Origin: Gammaproteobacteria bacterium
GTDB taxonomy: Bacteria; Pseudomonadota; Gammaproteobacteria; Steroidobacterales; GCA-2729495
Direction: 5' to 3'
Length of the DNA: 35,570 nucleotides
NCBI GenBank assembly: GCA_023383705.1
Contig: JAHDYM010000021.1
Span: 1 to 35,570 of the forward strand
The translations under genes and the position numbers were made by a program. The notes below the pieces were generated by a model. That model worked only from the letters and a program-made list of their open reading frames with translations, was not told the DNA's origin and made no database searches. Shown here in pieces: positions 18,295 through 27,252 of this stretch; the first letter of the stretch is position 1; each line of letters begins with the position of its first letter.

Positions 18295-19338
18295 TCAGAA
18301 GGTATAGCCCAGGCTGGTGACGATGCCGTAATCGTTTTTCTCGCCCTCGATGGGCGGTTCACTGTCGTAGGTGTTGTAGAAACTCAACTCGAGAAACAGG
18401 TCTTCGATCAGTTCGCGGCGCACGCCGAGGTCGAGGTTGGTGCGGAACCGTCCGCCTTCCGTCAGGCTGGGATAGACAGTCAGCGAGGTCAGGATGCTGG
18501 TCTTCGGCGTGTCGTAGGTGAAGAACTCGTACTCGGTGTTCAGGAGACCTTCGACGCTGGTCTCGGCGCTCTCGGCTCCGGCACGCTGTTCGTTGACCAC
18601 GGCCAGGCCGCCGGTGGCCGACCAGAGGCTGCGCCCGGTCTGCAGCAGGAAGCGTCCATAACCTGCGCCGGCGAGCGCGCGCAGATCGATGGCCTGTTCG
18701 TCATTGCGCTCCAGGCTGCCAAGCACGGCCCAGAACCAGCGTTGCTCGAGCAGGCGGCGATAGACGGCGCCAAAGTCCGCCCGAATGCTGTCCTCGGCGT
18801 CGTCCTGGGAGCGCGAATACAGCGAACCGCCGAGATCGAGCTGGAAATTCACCGCGCGCCGTCGCGCGTCGAAACTCGCGCTGATCGATGTGTCGTTGTT
18901 GGCCTTGGTCTTGTCGAAGCCGGCACTGACCGAGCCGTCCCAGCGCTTGATCCGCTCGATGTCCAGCTTCAGCGGGTCGATCCACGCGACCTGCCCCATA
19001 TCCAGCCGCCGGGGTTCGTCCCGGTCGATCACCACCAGCGTGCCGTCATCGCCTGGTGTCGCGAGCGTGCCCTGCACGCGTTCACCGTCCAGCAGCTCGA
19101 CAATATAGATCTCCTTGCTCGTCAGCCGGACGATGTCCTTCCACTCCACATAGACGGTGCCCATGCTGTCGGTACTCAGCTTCAGGCGGCCGCGCTCCAG
19201 CCGCTTGATCTCGGCGGTCAGGCGATCGCCGTTGCGCAGGTGGATGACATCGGTCTTGTCGGCAAGGGCAACGCTGGTGAAGTTGAGCAGGAGGAGGGCG
19301 GCGATCAGTTTGCCTGCGGAGGCAGCTCTGCTGTTCAT
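18295..19338 (-). CDS. Exported DUF481-family barrel protein
   Basis: A 347-residue protein with a signal peptide (residues about 1-27, ending ALA) and two parts: an SH3-like domain (DVIHLRNGDRLTAEIKRLERG, continuing to about residue 120) and a C-terminal DUF481 beta-barrel-like domain (about 135-347) of alternating strands that ends in GYTF, a terminal aromatic residue as in outer-membrane proteins. Relatives include E. coli YdiY; function is unknown and an outer-membrane location is inferred. ATG at 19338 is chosen at the beginning of the signal peptide; the frame extends to 19392 without a better start. Divergent from the sulP gene. Confidence 0.85.
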   Translation of the reverse strand: MNSRAASAGKLIAALLLLNFTSVALADKTDVIHLRNGDRLTAEIKRLERGRLKLSTDSMGTVYVEWKDIVRLTSKEIYIVELLDGERVQGTLATPGDDGTLVVIDRDEPRRLDMGQVAWIDPLKLDIERIKRWDGSVSAGFDKTKANNDTSISASFDARRRAVNFQLDLGGSLYSRSQDDAEDSIRADFGAVYRRLLEQRWFWAVLGSLERNDEQAIDLRALAGAGYGRFLLQTGRSLWSATGGLAVVNEQRAGAESAETSVEGLLNTEYEFFTYDTPKTSILTSLTVYPSLTEGGRFRTNLDLGVRRELIEDLFLELSFYNTYDSEPPIEGEKNDYGIVTSLGYTF

Positions 19339-19467
19339 GGGGGCCTGTTCTCCTCGCTCACCCGGCCGTCTGGCACAGGCAAAAGGTAACATGCCGGATA
19401 CGCCTGAACAGGCGCCGCGACCCCCTGCCGGTGCTTCATCCTTGTGCTAGCCTGCAAGCGGACATCG

Positions 19468-19485
19468 GCCAGGCGCATGCCTGGC
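19468..19485 (+). promoter_or_regulatory. Perfect hairpin in the leader of the SulP gene
   Basis: GCCAGGC and GCCTGGC pair around a GCAT loop, 19 bases before the start codon, and GCCAGG occurs a third time at 19488-19493, close to where a Shine-Dalgarno would lie. An alternative pairing of the right arm with that third copy would occlude the ribosome site, so this could be a small switch; an operator is the other reading. Confidence 0.4.
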
Positions 19486-19504
19486 GAGCCAGGTATTTAA
19501 CGCC

Positions 19505-21154
19505 ATGTTCGAGTGGATCCGGAACTACCGCGGCGAGTGGCTGCGACCCGATCTCGTCGCGGGTCTCGTCACCGGTGCGGTCATCATCCCGAAGGCGATG
19601 GCCTACGCCACCGTCGCCGGCCTGCCGGTGCAGGCGGGCCTGTATACCGCCTTCCTGCCGATGCTGGTCTACGCCTTGCTCGGTTCCTCGCGGGTGCTCA
19701 GCGTCAGCACCACGACCACCCTCGGCATCCTGACCGGCGCGCAGCTGGCCATCGTTGCCCCCGACGGCAACCCGGCCGTGCTGCTGCCCGCGCTGGCCAC
19801 CCTGACCTTGCTGGTCGGCGCGATACTTGCCCTCGGCGCGCTGCTGCGCCTCGGCTTCCTCGCCAACTTCATCTCCGAGCCGGTGCTCATCGGTTTCAAG
19901 GCCGGCATCGGCTTCGTGATCGTGCTCGACCAGGTGCCGAAGCTGCTCGGCGTGCATTTCCCCAAGGGGACATTCGTCGGCAACCTGCAATCCCTGCTGG
20001 CAAGCCTGCCGCAGACCTCGGCGATCACGCTGGCAGTCGCCGGCGCGACCATCGCCTTGCTGCTGGGCATGGAGCGCTTCGTGAAGCGCCTGCCGGCGCC
20101 GCTGGTAGCGGTCGGTGCCAGCATCGCGGCCATGGCGCTGCTCGGCCTGGAGGCTCGCGGGGTCGAATCGATCGGTGCGATTCCAGGCGGCCTGCCGGCG
20201 CTGATGCTGCCCGACCTGTCGCTCATACCCGTGCTCTGGCCGGGGGCGATGGGCATCGCGCTCATGAGCTTCACCGAGACGGTAGCGGTCGGGCGAGCCT
20301 TCGGCCGGCCGGACGAACCGCCCTTGCGCGCCAACCGTGAACTGGTGGCGACCGGCCTCGCCACTGCGGCCGGTGCCTTCATCGGCGGCATGCCTGCCGG
20401 CGGCGGCACCTCGCAGACGGCGGTGAACCGCCTGTCGGGTGCGCGCAGCCAGCTCTCCTGCCTGGTGACCGCCGGGCTGACGCTGCTGACCCTGCTGTTG
20501 CTGGCGCCGCTGGTCAGCCTGATGCCGCAGGCGACGCTCGCTGCGATCGTGATCGTCTATTCGATCGGCCTGATCGAGCCCGCGGAGTTCCGGGCCATCC
20601 TTGGCGTGCGTCGCACCGAGTTCATCTGGACGCTGGCGGCCTTTGCGGGCGTCATCCTGCTCGGCACGCTCAAGGGCATCCTCGTCGCGATCATCGTCTC
20701 GCTCGTCGCGCTGGCCCAGCAGGTTGCCGATCCGCCCGTGTACGTGTTGGGCCGCAAGCGGGGTACCAACGTGTTCCGGCCAATCTCGCCGGAGAATGCC
20801 GGTGACGAGACCTACCCGGGCCTGTTGATGATCCGCCTGGTTGGCCGGCTGTTCTTCGCCAATGCCGAACGCGTCGGCGAACGGCTCCGCCCGCTGGTGG
20901 CGGCGGCGAATCCCGGGGTGGTGGCGCTGGACCTGAGCGGCATGTTCGACCTCGAATACACGGCGCTCAAGATGCTCACCGAGGCCGAGAAGCGCCAGCG
21001 CGAGCGCGGCGTCGTGCTGTGGCTGGTCGGGCTGACGCCCGAGGTGCTGGCGATGGTGCGCCGTTCCCCGCTCGGCGAGGCGCTCGGCGACGGGCGGATG
21101 TTCTTCAACCTGGAGGACGCGGTGGCGAAGTACCGGGAACTGCACCCGGGCTGA
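19505..21154 (+). CDS. SulP-family anion transporter with STAS domain
   Basis: A 549-residue inner-membrane transporter of the SulP/SLC26 family, moving sulfate, bicarbonate or other anions. It opens with the usual RPDLVAGLVTGAVIIPKAMAYA and GLYTAFLPMLVYALLGSSR, the hallmark region of helices 1 to 3, then about ten further hydrophobic helices to about residue 400, and a cytoplasmic STAS domain (about 435-545, core VVALDLSGMFDLEYTALKML). ATG at 19505 has only a weak ribosome site near CCAGG. No sulfur-assimilation or carbonic-anhydrase neighbour indicates which anion is carried. Convergent with the RND channel gene. Confidence 0.92.
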   Translation: MFEWIRNYRGEWLRPDLVAGLVTGAVIIPKAMAYATVAGLPVQAGLYTAFLPMLVYALLGSSRVLSVSTTTTLGILTGAQLAIVAPDGNPAVLLPALATLTLLVGAILALGALLRLGFLANFISEPVLIGFKAGIGFVIVLDQVPKLLGVHFPKGTFVGNLQSLLASLPQTSAITLAVAGATIALLLGMERFVKRLPAPLVAVGASIAAMALLGLEARGVESIGAIPGGLPALMLPDLSLIPVLWPGAMGIALMSFTETVAVGRAFGRPDEPPLRANRELVATGLATAAGAFIGGMPAGGGTSQTAVNRLSGARSQLSCLVTAGLTLLTLLLLAPLVSLMPQATLAAIVIVYSIGLIEPAEFRAILGVRRTEFIWTLAAFAGVILLGTLKGILVAIIVSLVALAQQVADPPVYVLGRKRGTNVFRPISPENAGDETYPGLLMIRLVGRLFFANAERVGERLRPLVAAANPGVVALDLSGMFDLEYTALKMLTEAEKRQRERGVVLWLVGLTPEVLAMVRRSPLGEALGDGRMFFNLEDAVAKYRELHPG

Positions 21155-21168
21155 AGATCGGGCGACAA

Positions 21169-21187
21169 GCCCCGGTTGGCCCGGGGC
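21169..21187. terminator. GC-rich hairpin between convergent genes
   Basis: GCCCCGG and CCGGGGC pair perfectly around a 5-base loop in the 63-base gap between sulP and the RND channel gene. No T-run follows on either strand, so it may only stall polymerase or protect message ends. Confidence 0.35.
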
Positions 21188-21217
21188 CCGGATCCGTCGC
21201 TGGTCTCCCCGGCAGCC

Positions 21218-22669
21218 TCAGCGCGTGCCGGCGGCAGGACTCGCGGCGGCGGCCACGGCCGATGATTCCGGCTGCCATCCGCCACCCAGCGCGCGATAGA
21301 GTTCGATCACGCTCGTGGTTTCCTCGCGCCTGGCCCGTACCAGGTCGGTCTCCGCCTCGAAGAACTGCCGCTCCGTATCCAGCACTTCCAGGTAACTCGT
21401 GACGCCGCCCTCGTAGCGGAGCCTGGATACCTCGCTGGCATCACGCAGGGCCACGACCAGCAGTTCCTGCTGCTCGCGGAATTCGCGCCGCTTGCTGATG
21501 TCGATCAGCGCGTCCGATACCTCGCGGAAGGCCCGCAGCAGCGTCTGCCGGTAGGCAAAGGCGGCCTCCTGGGCGCGGGCTTGGTTGAAATCCACGCCAG
21601 CCCGCAGGCGACCGGCATTGAAGATCGGCAGGGTGACTGCCGGCAGCGCACTGAAGATCCCGTAAGGTCCGATGTTCGCGGAGCCGCTGTTGTCCTGGCT
21701 GCCGATGCCGCCAAAACCCGTCAGCGTGACCTGCGGGAACAGCAGGGATTTTGCGACGCCGATCTGTGCATTCGCCGACACCAGCAGCTGCTCGGCCTGG
21801 CGGACATCCGGCCGGCGGGTCAGCAGTCCGGTCGGCAAGCCGGGTGGCAGGGCAGGGGCCGTGATCTGTTCTTCCAGCGGTCGCCCGCGCCTGATCGGTC
21901 CCGGCTCCTTGCCGAGCAGGATGCTGATGAAGTTCTCGGTCTGCTCGATCTGCCGCTCGGTATCGGGGATCGACTTCGTCGCGGTGTAGAGCAGCGTCTC
22001 CGCCTGCCGCAGTTCGATGACCCCGGCCACACCGCCGTCGAGGCGGGCCTGCACGAGATCCAGCGACTGCTTGCGGGACTCGACGGTACGGCGGGAGATC
22101 TCCAGCGTCAGGTCCAGCGCCCGCAGGTTCATGTAGGCATGGCTCACCTGCGCCACCAGCGTCGTCATGATCGCGTAGCGCGCGTCCTCTGCGGCCAGCA
22201 GTTCGGCACGCGCGGCTTCGGTGCCACGGCGGAACTGGCCCCAGAAATCGAGCTGCCAGCTCACGCCGACCCCGGCCCGCGAATCGAAGCTCCTGTCGAC
22301 CACTGGCGTGTCGGAACCGGTGAAGCCGGTAAAGGCGCCATCGGCAACACCGTCCACCGTCGGGAACAGCGGCGAGCGGGCGACCGTGACCTGGCTCTCG
22401 GCCTGCAGGATGCGCGCGGCGGCCACCTGCAGGTCGAGGTTCTGCGCCAGCGCGGTGCGGATCAGGTCCTGCAGGTCGGGATCGGTAAAGACGCTGTCCC
22501 AGGCCAGGTCACCGAAGGAGGCGCCGGCCTCCGCATCCGCAGGCACGGCCGCCGTGCCGCGGAAGGCGTCCGGTGCGTAGACCTCCGGGCGCTGGTAGTC
22601 GGGGCCGACCGTGCAGCCGGCCGCGATCAGTCCCGCAGCATGGAGAACGAGTGTGCGACGGCGGCTCAT
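21218..22669 (-). CDS. RND efflux outer-membrane channel lipoprotein (NodT/OprM type)
   Basis: The trimeric outer-membrane duct of a tripartite drug pump. 483 residues; signal peptide with lipobox LIAAGC places the lipidated Cys at residue 19, followed by TVGPDYQRP, the standard opening of OprM-type channels. Two OEP repeats follow (about 60-250 and 270-460), each with long alpha-helical stretches rich in Ala, Gln and Glu; the RVRPDVR-like LLTRRPDVRQAEQLL motif is typical. ATG at 22669 follows AAGGAG. The start codon is one base after the stop of the pump gene (TGACATG), so they are translationally coupled. Third gene of the efflux operon. Confidence 0.94.
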   Translation of the reverse strand: MSRRRTLVLHAAGLIAAGCTVGPDYQRPEVYAPDAFRGTAAVPADAEAGASFGDLAWDSVFTDPDLQDLIRTALAQNLDLQVAAARILQAESQVTVARSPLFPTVDGVADGAFTGFTGSDTPVVDRSFDSRAGVGVSWQLDFWGQFRRGTEAARAELLAAEDARYAIMTTLVAQVSHAYMNLRALDLTLEISRRTVESRKQSLDLVQARLDGGVAGVIELRQAETLLYTATKSIPDTERQIEQTENFISILLGKEPGPIRRGRPLEEQITAPALPPGLPTGLLTRRPDVRQAEQLLVSANAQIGVAKSLLFPQVTLTGFGGIGSQDNSGSANIGPYGIFSALPAVTLPIFNAGRLRAGVDFNQARAQEAAFAYRQTLLRAFREVSDALIDISKRREFREQQELLVVALRDASEVSRLRYEGGVTSYLEVLDTERQFFEAETDLVRARREETTSVIELYRALGGGWQPESSAVAAAASPAAGTR

Positions 22670-22670
22670 G

Positions 22671-25600
22671 TCAATCGGCTCCTTCCCCTGGCGCAACGGC
22701 GGGCGTTGCCGCCTTGCCGGCCTTGTCGCGACGGCCGAGTGCCTCGACGAAGGCAAAGTTGCCCGGAATGATGAATACGCCGAGGGCGGTGGCGATCAGC
22801 ATGCCCCAGAACACGCCGGTGCCCATCACGTTCTGCGCGCCGGCGCCGGCACCGCTGGCCAGCATCAGCGGCACGACACCGAGGATGAAGGCGAACGCGG
22901 TCATGAGGATCGGCCGGAAGCGCAGGCGTGCCGATGTCAGCGCGGCGTCCTCGAGCGACATGCCTTCCTCACGTTTTGCCTTGGCGAACTCGACGATCAG
23001 GATGGCGTTCTTCGCCGCCAGGCCGATGAGCATCACCAGGCCGATCTGCACGTAGACATTGTTGTCGAAGCCCATCAGCCACACGCCGAAAAAGGCGCCG
23101 AGCGCCACCAGCGGCGAGGCGAGCAGCACCGCCCAGGGCAGTCGCCAGCTCTCGTACAGTGCGGCCAGCAGCAGGAACACGCAGACGATCGCCAGGATGA
23201 AGGTCGGGGTGGCCGGTGGCGCGATCTTCTCCTGGTAGGACATCGAGGCGAAGGCAAAACCCATCTCGGCCGGCATCGTCTCGGCGAACACTTCTTCCAG
23301 CGCGGCGATCGCCTGACCCGAGGTGAAGCCGGGCCTGGGCGCGCCGGAGACTTCGACCGAGCGCTGCAGGTTGAATCGCGTGGTCAGTTCGGCGCCGACG
23401 GTGTCCTTGATGTTCACCAGGGTGGCCAGCGGCACCATCTCGCCGGTGGTCTTCGAACGCGCATAGATCCTGCCGATATCATCGGTCTTGAGACGGGTCT
23501 CGGCTTCAGCCTGTACGTAGACGCGGTACAGGCGACCGAAGCGGTTGAAGTCGTTGACGTATGTGCCGCCGAGTGTCGTCGCCAGCGCCTGGAACACCTC
23601 GTTGACCGGTACGCCCAGCGTGCGGGCCTTTTCGCGGTCCAGGTCCACCCTGACTTGCGGGTAGTTCGGGTCGAAGGCGGTGAATACGGCGCCGAGTTCC
23701 GGCCGCTGGCGGGCCGCGTTGATGAACTTGCCGGACAGTTCGCCGAATTCCTCGACCGACAAGGTGCCGCTGCGGTCCTGGAGCAGGAAATTGAACCCCG
23801 ATGAGGCGCCGAAGCCGGACAGGGTCGGGATGTTGAACGGGAACACGACCGCCTCGGGGATCGCAGCAAACTGCGGCTGCAGCCTGGCCATGATCCCGTT
23901 GACGTGCAGCGCCTTCGTCGTGCGCTCCTCCCAGGGCTTGAGGCGGATGAAGATCGAGCCGTAGTTCGACTGATAGGTGCTGGTCACCGCGCCGTAGCCA
24001 CCGACGGTCTGGAACGATTCGATGCCGTCGGTCTGCGCGAGGATTTCCTCGACCTTCTTCAGTACGGCGCTGGTGCGTTCGAGCGATGCGCCGGGCGGCA
24101 GCTGGACGTTGACACCGAAGATGCCCTGGTCCTCATCGGGGATGAAGCCGGCCGGCAGCGCGCGCGCGAACAGGCCTGCGCCGAGCGCCACCGCGGCGAC
24201 GATGCCGACGGTCAGCAGCGAGCGCCGCACCAGCAGCGTCGATACCTTGACGTAGCCGTTGGTGCTGGCCTCGAAGGCCTTGTTGAAGCCGCGGAAAAAG
24301 GTGCCGAGCGGCCCGCCCATCGGCTTGGGCGGTTTGAGCAGCATCGCGCAGAGTGCCGGCGTCAGCGACAGCGCATTGAATGCCGACAGCAATACCGAGA
24401 TCGCGATGGTCAGCGCAAACTGCTTGTACATGCTGCCGACCAGTCCGCCGAGCAGCGCGACCGGCACGAATACCGCCGACAGGATCAGCGCGATGCCGAT
24501 CACCGGCGCGGACACTTCCTCCATCGCCTTGATCGTCGCCTCCTTGGGGCTCATGCCGTGATCGAGGTGGTGGATCACGGCCTCGACGACGACGATGGCG
24601 TCGTCGACGACGATGCCGATGGCAAGGACCAGGCCGAACATCGACAGGGTGTTGAGCGAGAAGCCGAGCAGCGGAAAGAACAGGAATGTGCCGATCAGCG
24701 ACACCGGGATGGTCAGCAGCGGAATGATGGTCGCGCGGACATTCTGCAGGAAGATGAAGACCACCAGCGTCACCAGGATCAGCGCCTCGACGAAGGTCTT
24801 GACGATCTCGTGCATCGAGGCCTCGACCGCCGGCGTAGTGTCATAGACGATCCTGTAGTCCATGCCCGGCGGGAACAGGCCGGCAGACTGCTTCATCGTC
24901 GCGTAGATCGTCTCGGCGGCCTTGAGCTGGTCTGCGCCGGGCAGCAGGTAGACGGCCATCGCGCCGGCCGGCTTGCCGTTCAGGCGTCCGAAGGAGCTGT
25001 AGTTCTGCGCGCCGAGTTCGGCGCGGCCGATATCCCCGATGCGCACCACCGCGCCGTCGGGACTCTGGCGGACGATGATGTTCTCGAATTCCTCCGGCGT
25101 CACCAGGCGGCCCGGTGCGCTCACGGTGTAGGTGAACTGCTGGTCCGGGGGCGTCGGCGCACCGCCGATCTGGCCGGTCGGGGCCTGCAGGTTCTGCTCC
25201 TTGATCGCGTTGATGACATCGGCCGGGGTCAGGCCGAGCTTGGCCAGCCGGTCGGGGCGGAACCAGATGCGCATGCCGTAGTCGGTGCCGCCGAACAGGT
25301 CGACCTGTGCGATGCCCGGGATGCGCAGCAACTGGTCGCGCAGGTTGATGCCCGCGTAGTTGACGAGGAAGTTGGCGTCGTAGGCATCCTCGGGCGAGAA
25401 GACCGAGATCACCATCAGGATGCTCGGGCTCTGCTTCTTGACCGTCACCCCCTGCTGGGTGACCTCGGCCGGCAGGCGCGCCTGTGCGGCCGAGACGCGG
25501 TTCTGGGTGAGGACGTTGGCGGTGTCCTGGTCGGTGCCGACCTCGAAGTTCACGTCGAGCTGCATGCGGCCGTCGCTGGTGTTGGACGACTTCATGTAGA

Positions 25601-25826
25601 TCAGCCGGTCGACGCCGTTGACCTCCTGCTCGATCGGCGTGGCCACCGACTGCTCGACCGCTTCAGCCGAGGCGCCCGGGTAGTTGGCGGTCACGCGGAT
25701 GTTCGGCGGGGCGAGGAACGGGTATTGCTCGACCGACAGTCCGTTGAGCGTCGATACCCCGAACAGGACGGTCAGGATCGAGATGACGATCGCGACGATC
25801 GGCCGCCGGATGAAAAAATTCGACAC
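22671..25826 (-). CDS. RND multidrug efflux pump, HAE1 (AcrB/MexB) type
   Basis: Proton-driven inner-membrane pump of hydrophobic and amphiphilic compounds, 1051 residues, the family's usual length. It opens with SNFFIRRPIVAIVISILTVL (helix 1), followed by two large periplasmic loops and 12 helices. The proton-relay residues are intact: Asp408 and Asp409 in helix 4 (GIVVDDAIVVVE) and Lys939 in helix 10 (AAKNAILIVEFA), equivalent to AcrB 407, 408 and 940. The C-terminal tail is Ala/Pro/Gly-rich. Helix 12 reads FIIPGNFAFVEAL where relatives usually have a VPVFF-like stretch, a modest divergence. Transcribed after the adaptor gene (3-base gap) and before the channel gene. No TetR or other local repressor is present. 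Confidence 0.96.
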   Translation of the reverse strand: MSNFFIRRPIVAIVISILTVLFGVSTLNGLSVEQYPFLAPPNIRVTANYPGASAEAVEQSVATPIEQEVNGVDRLIYMKSSNTSDGRMQLDVNFEVGTDQDTANVLTQNRVSAAQARLPAEVTQQGVTVKKQSPSILMVISVFSPEDAYDANFLVNYAGINLRDQLLRIPGIAQVDLFGGTDYGMRIWFRPDRLAKLGLTPADVINAIKEQNLQAPTGQIGGAPTPPDQQFTYTVSAPGRLVTPEEFENIIVRQSPDGAVVRIGDIGRAELGAQNYSSFGRLNGKPAGAMAVYLLPGADQLKAAETIYATMKQSAGLFPPGMDYRIVYDTTPAVEASMHEIVKTFVEALILVTLVVFIFLQNVRATIIPLLTIPVSLIGTFLFFPLLGFSLNTLSMFGLVLAIGIVVDDAIVVVEAVIHHLDHGMSPKEATIKAMEEVSAPVIGIALILSAVFVPVALLGGLVGSMYKQFALTIAISVLLSAFNALSLTPALCAMLLKPPKPMGGPLGTFFRGFNKAFEASTNGYVKVSTLLVRRSLLTVGIVAAVALGAGLFARALPAGFIPDEDQGIFGVNVQLPPGASLERTSAVLKKVEEILAQTDGIESFQTVGGYGAVTSTYQSNYGSIFIRLKPWEERTTKALHVNGIMARLQPQFAAIPEAVVFPFNIPTLSGFGASSGFNFLLQDRSGTLSVEEFGELSGKFINAARQRPELGAVFTAFDPNYPQVRVDLDREKARTLGVPVNEVFQALATTLGGTYVNDFNRFGRLYRVYVQAEAETRLKTDDIGRIYARSKTTGEMVPLATLVNIKDTVGAELTTRFNLQRSVEVSGAPRPGFTSGQAIAALEEVFAETMPAEMGFAFASMSYQEKIAPPATPTFILAIVCVFLLLAALYESWRLPWAVLLASPLVALGAFFGVWLMGFDNNVYVQIGLVMLIGLAAKNAILIVEFAKAKREEGMSLEDAALTSARLRFRPILMTAFAFILGVVPLMLASGAGAGAQNVMGTGVFWGMLIATALGVFIIPGNFAFVEALGRRDKAGKAATPAVAPGEGAD

Positions 25827-25829
25827 GGC

Positions 25830-27032
25830 CTATTTCTCCCCGGCCTTGGCCGCATCCGGTCCGGCCGGCTTGTCCTCCTGCGTCTTGTCTCCGGCACTGG
25901 TTGCCGGCGGCGGTGTGCCGGCCGTGGTTGGATTGACCATGGAGCCTGGCCGGGCCTTCTGGGTGCCGTCGACGATCACCCGCTCGCCCGGCTTCAGTCC
26001 CTCGCGGACGATGAGCAGGTCGCCCGCGGTTTCGCCGGGCTGGATGGTGCGCAGCTCCACCTTGTTGTCGGCACCCACCACGAACAGGGCCTGCATGCCC
26101 TGGATTTCCTGGACGGCGCGTTTGGGCACCACGACCGCGTCCCTGACGGTCTCGACGACCGCCCGTACGCGACCGAACTGCCCCGGCCGCAGCAGGCCCT
26201 CGGGGTTGGGGAACTCGGCGACGAAGTTGAGCGTGCCGGTGGTCTCGTCGACGGCCCGGTCGACGATCACCAGCTTGCCCTGGTACGGAAATACCCGGCC
26301 ATCGACCAGGATCAGGTCGAGCGGTCCGCTGTTGCTGCTGCCGTCCTTGTGCTGGGCAAAGAAGCGCAGGTACTCGGCCTCGCTGATGGTGGCATTGACC
26401 CGGATCGGATCGATGCTCGATACCGTATCGAGCAGCGTGGGTTCGTCCTTGCCGACCAGGTTGCCGGGCGCCACCAGCCGCTTGCCGATCAGGCCGGCGA
26501 TCGGCGACCTGATCGTGGTGTAGCCGAGGTCGAGCTTCGCCGCATCGACATTGGCGCGGGCCGCCGCCACGCCGGCGCGGGCGGAAAGCAGGTTCGCCAT
26601 CGCATCGTCGTAGTCCTGTTGCGGTACGGCCCTGCGCTCGGCCAGCGGCTTCAGGCGCCGTTCGTCGGTCTCGGCCTTGCCGAGTCGCGCCATCGCGACC
26701 TCGAGTTCGGCGTTGGCCTGTTGCAGTTTCGTTTCGTACTCGCGCCTGTCGAGCGTGAACAGCAACTGGTCCTTCCTGACGATCGTGCCCTCGGTGAAAT
26801 GCTGCGCTTCGAGGAAGGCCTGCACGCGGGCGCGTATCTCCACCGTCTCCCTGGCGTCGATTTTCGCTACGAACTCACCGTAGATCGGCACGTCCTGCCG
26901 GGCGGCCTCCGTCACCACCACGTTGGGTGGCGGCGGGGGCGCTTGTTCGCCGTCACTGCAGGCGCCCAGCACGATGGCGAGTCCGGCTGCGCCGAGTCGG
27001 GTTGCAAACCGGAACCAGTTCGACGTAGCCAT
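25830..27032 (-). CDS. RND periplasmic adaptor lipoprotein
   Basis: Membrane-fusion protein linking the pump to the channel. 400 residues; lipobox LGAC gives the lipidated Cys at residue 25, followed by a Pro-rich stretch. Domains in order: barrel-sandwich strand (EIRARVQAFLEAQHF), alpha-helical hairpin (about 100-170, with LQQANAELEVAMARLGKAE), the second lipoyl half (LDLGYTTIRSPIAGLIGKRL), beta-barrel and membrane-proximal domains, then a C-terminal tail rich in Pro, Ala and Lys. ATG at 27032 has GGAG 6 bases upstream. The frame extends to 27500 but that region overlaps the divergent serine-lyase gene. First gene of the three-gene pump operon. Confidence 0.94.
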   Translation of the reverse strand: MATSNWFRFATRLGAAGLAIVLGACSDGEQAPPPPPNVVVTEAARQDVPIYGEFVAKIDARETVEIRARVQAFLEAQHFTEGTIVRKDQLLFTLDRREYETKLQQANAELEVAMARLGKAETDERRLKPLAERRAVPQQDYDDAMANLLSARAGVAAARANVDAAKLDLGYTTIRSPIAGLIGKRLVAPGNLVGKDEPTLLDTVSSIDPIRVNATISEAEYLRFFAQHKDGSSNSGPLDLILVDGRVFPYQGKLVIVDRAVDETTGTLNFVAEFPNPEGLLRPGQFGRVRAVVETVRDAVVVPKRAVQEIQGMQALFVVGADNKVELRTIQPGETAGDLLIVREGLKPGERVIVDGTQKARPGSMVNPTTAGTPPPATSAGDKTQEDKPAGPDAAKAGEK

Positions 27033-27218
27033 CTGACTCTCCAGGGAACGGAATTGAGTGCTCGAAAATTCGCTCGCCGAACATATCACATAGAGCCCGG
27101 ACCCGAGCAGGCCAGGCGGGCTCGTCACCGGCAAGCCGTCGCTTTGCCGAACGACTGAACCTGCATGGCCGACCCGCAGCTGAAAACCGCTTGTATGGAG
27201 GTTTTTCATCGAGTAGCT

Positions 27219-27233
27219 TTGGGGTGTCCCCAA
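27219..27233 (+). promoter_or_regulatory. Perfect inverted repeat in the serine-lyase leader
   Basis: TTGGGG and CCCCAA flank TGT, 19 bases before the start codon and just before the GAGGAG ribosome site. A weak promoter candidate (TTGTAT 27191-27196, 17 bases, TAGCTT 27214-27219) would begin transcription within it. Operator or leader hairpin; no FNR-type box was found in the 220-base gap. Confidence 0.4.
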
Positions 27234-27252
27234 CCGAGCGAGGAGCTGCGCC

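Noticed and set aside
23904-27158. Very long plus-strand open frame (1084 codons) opposite the RND pump and adaptor genes
   Set aside because: Mirror of high-G+C coding sequence; its translation is rich in Arg, Gln, Asp and His without any fold or motif, while the minus strand encodes textbook RND proteins.
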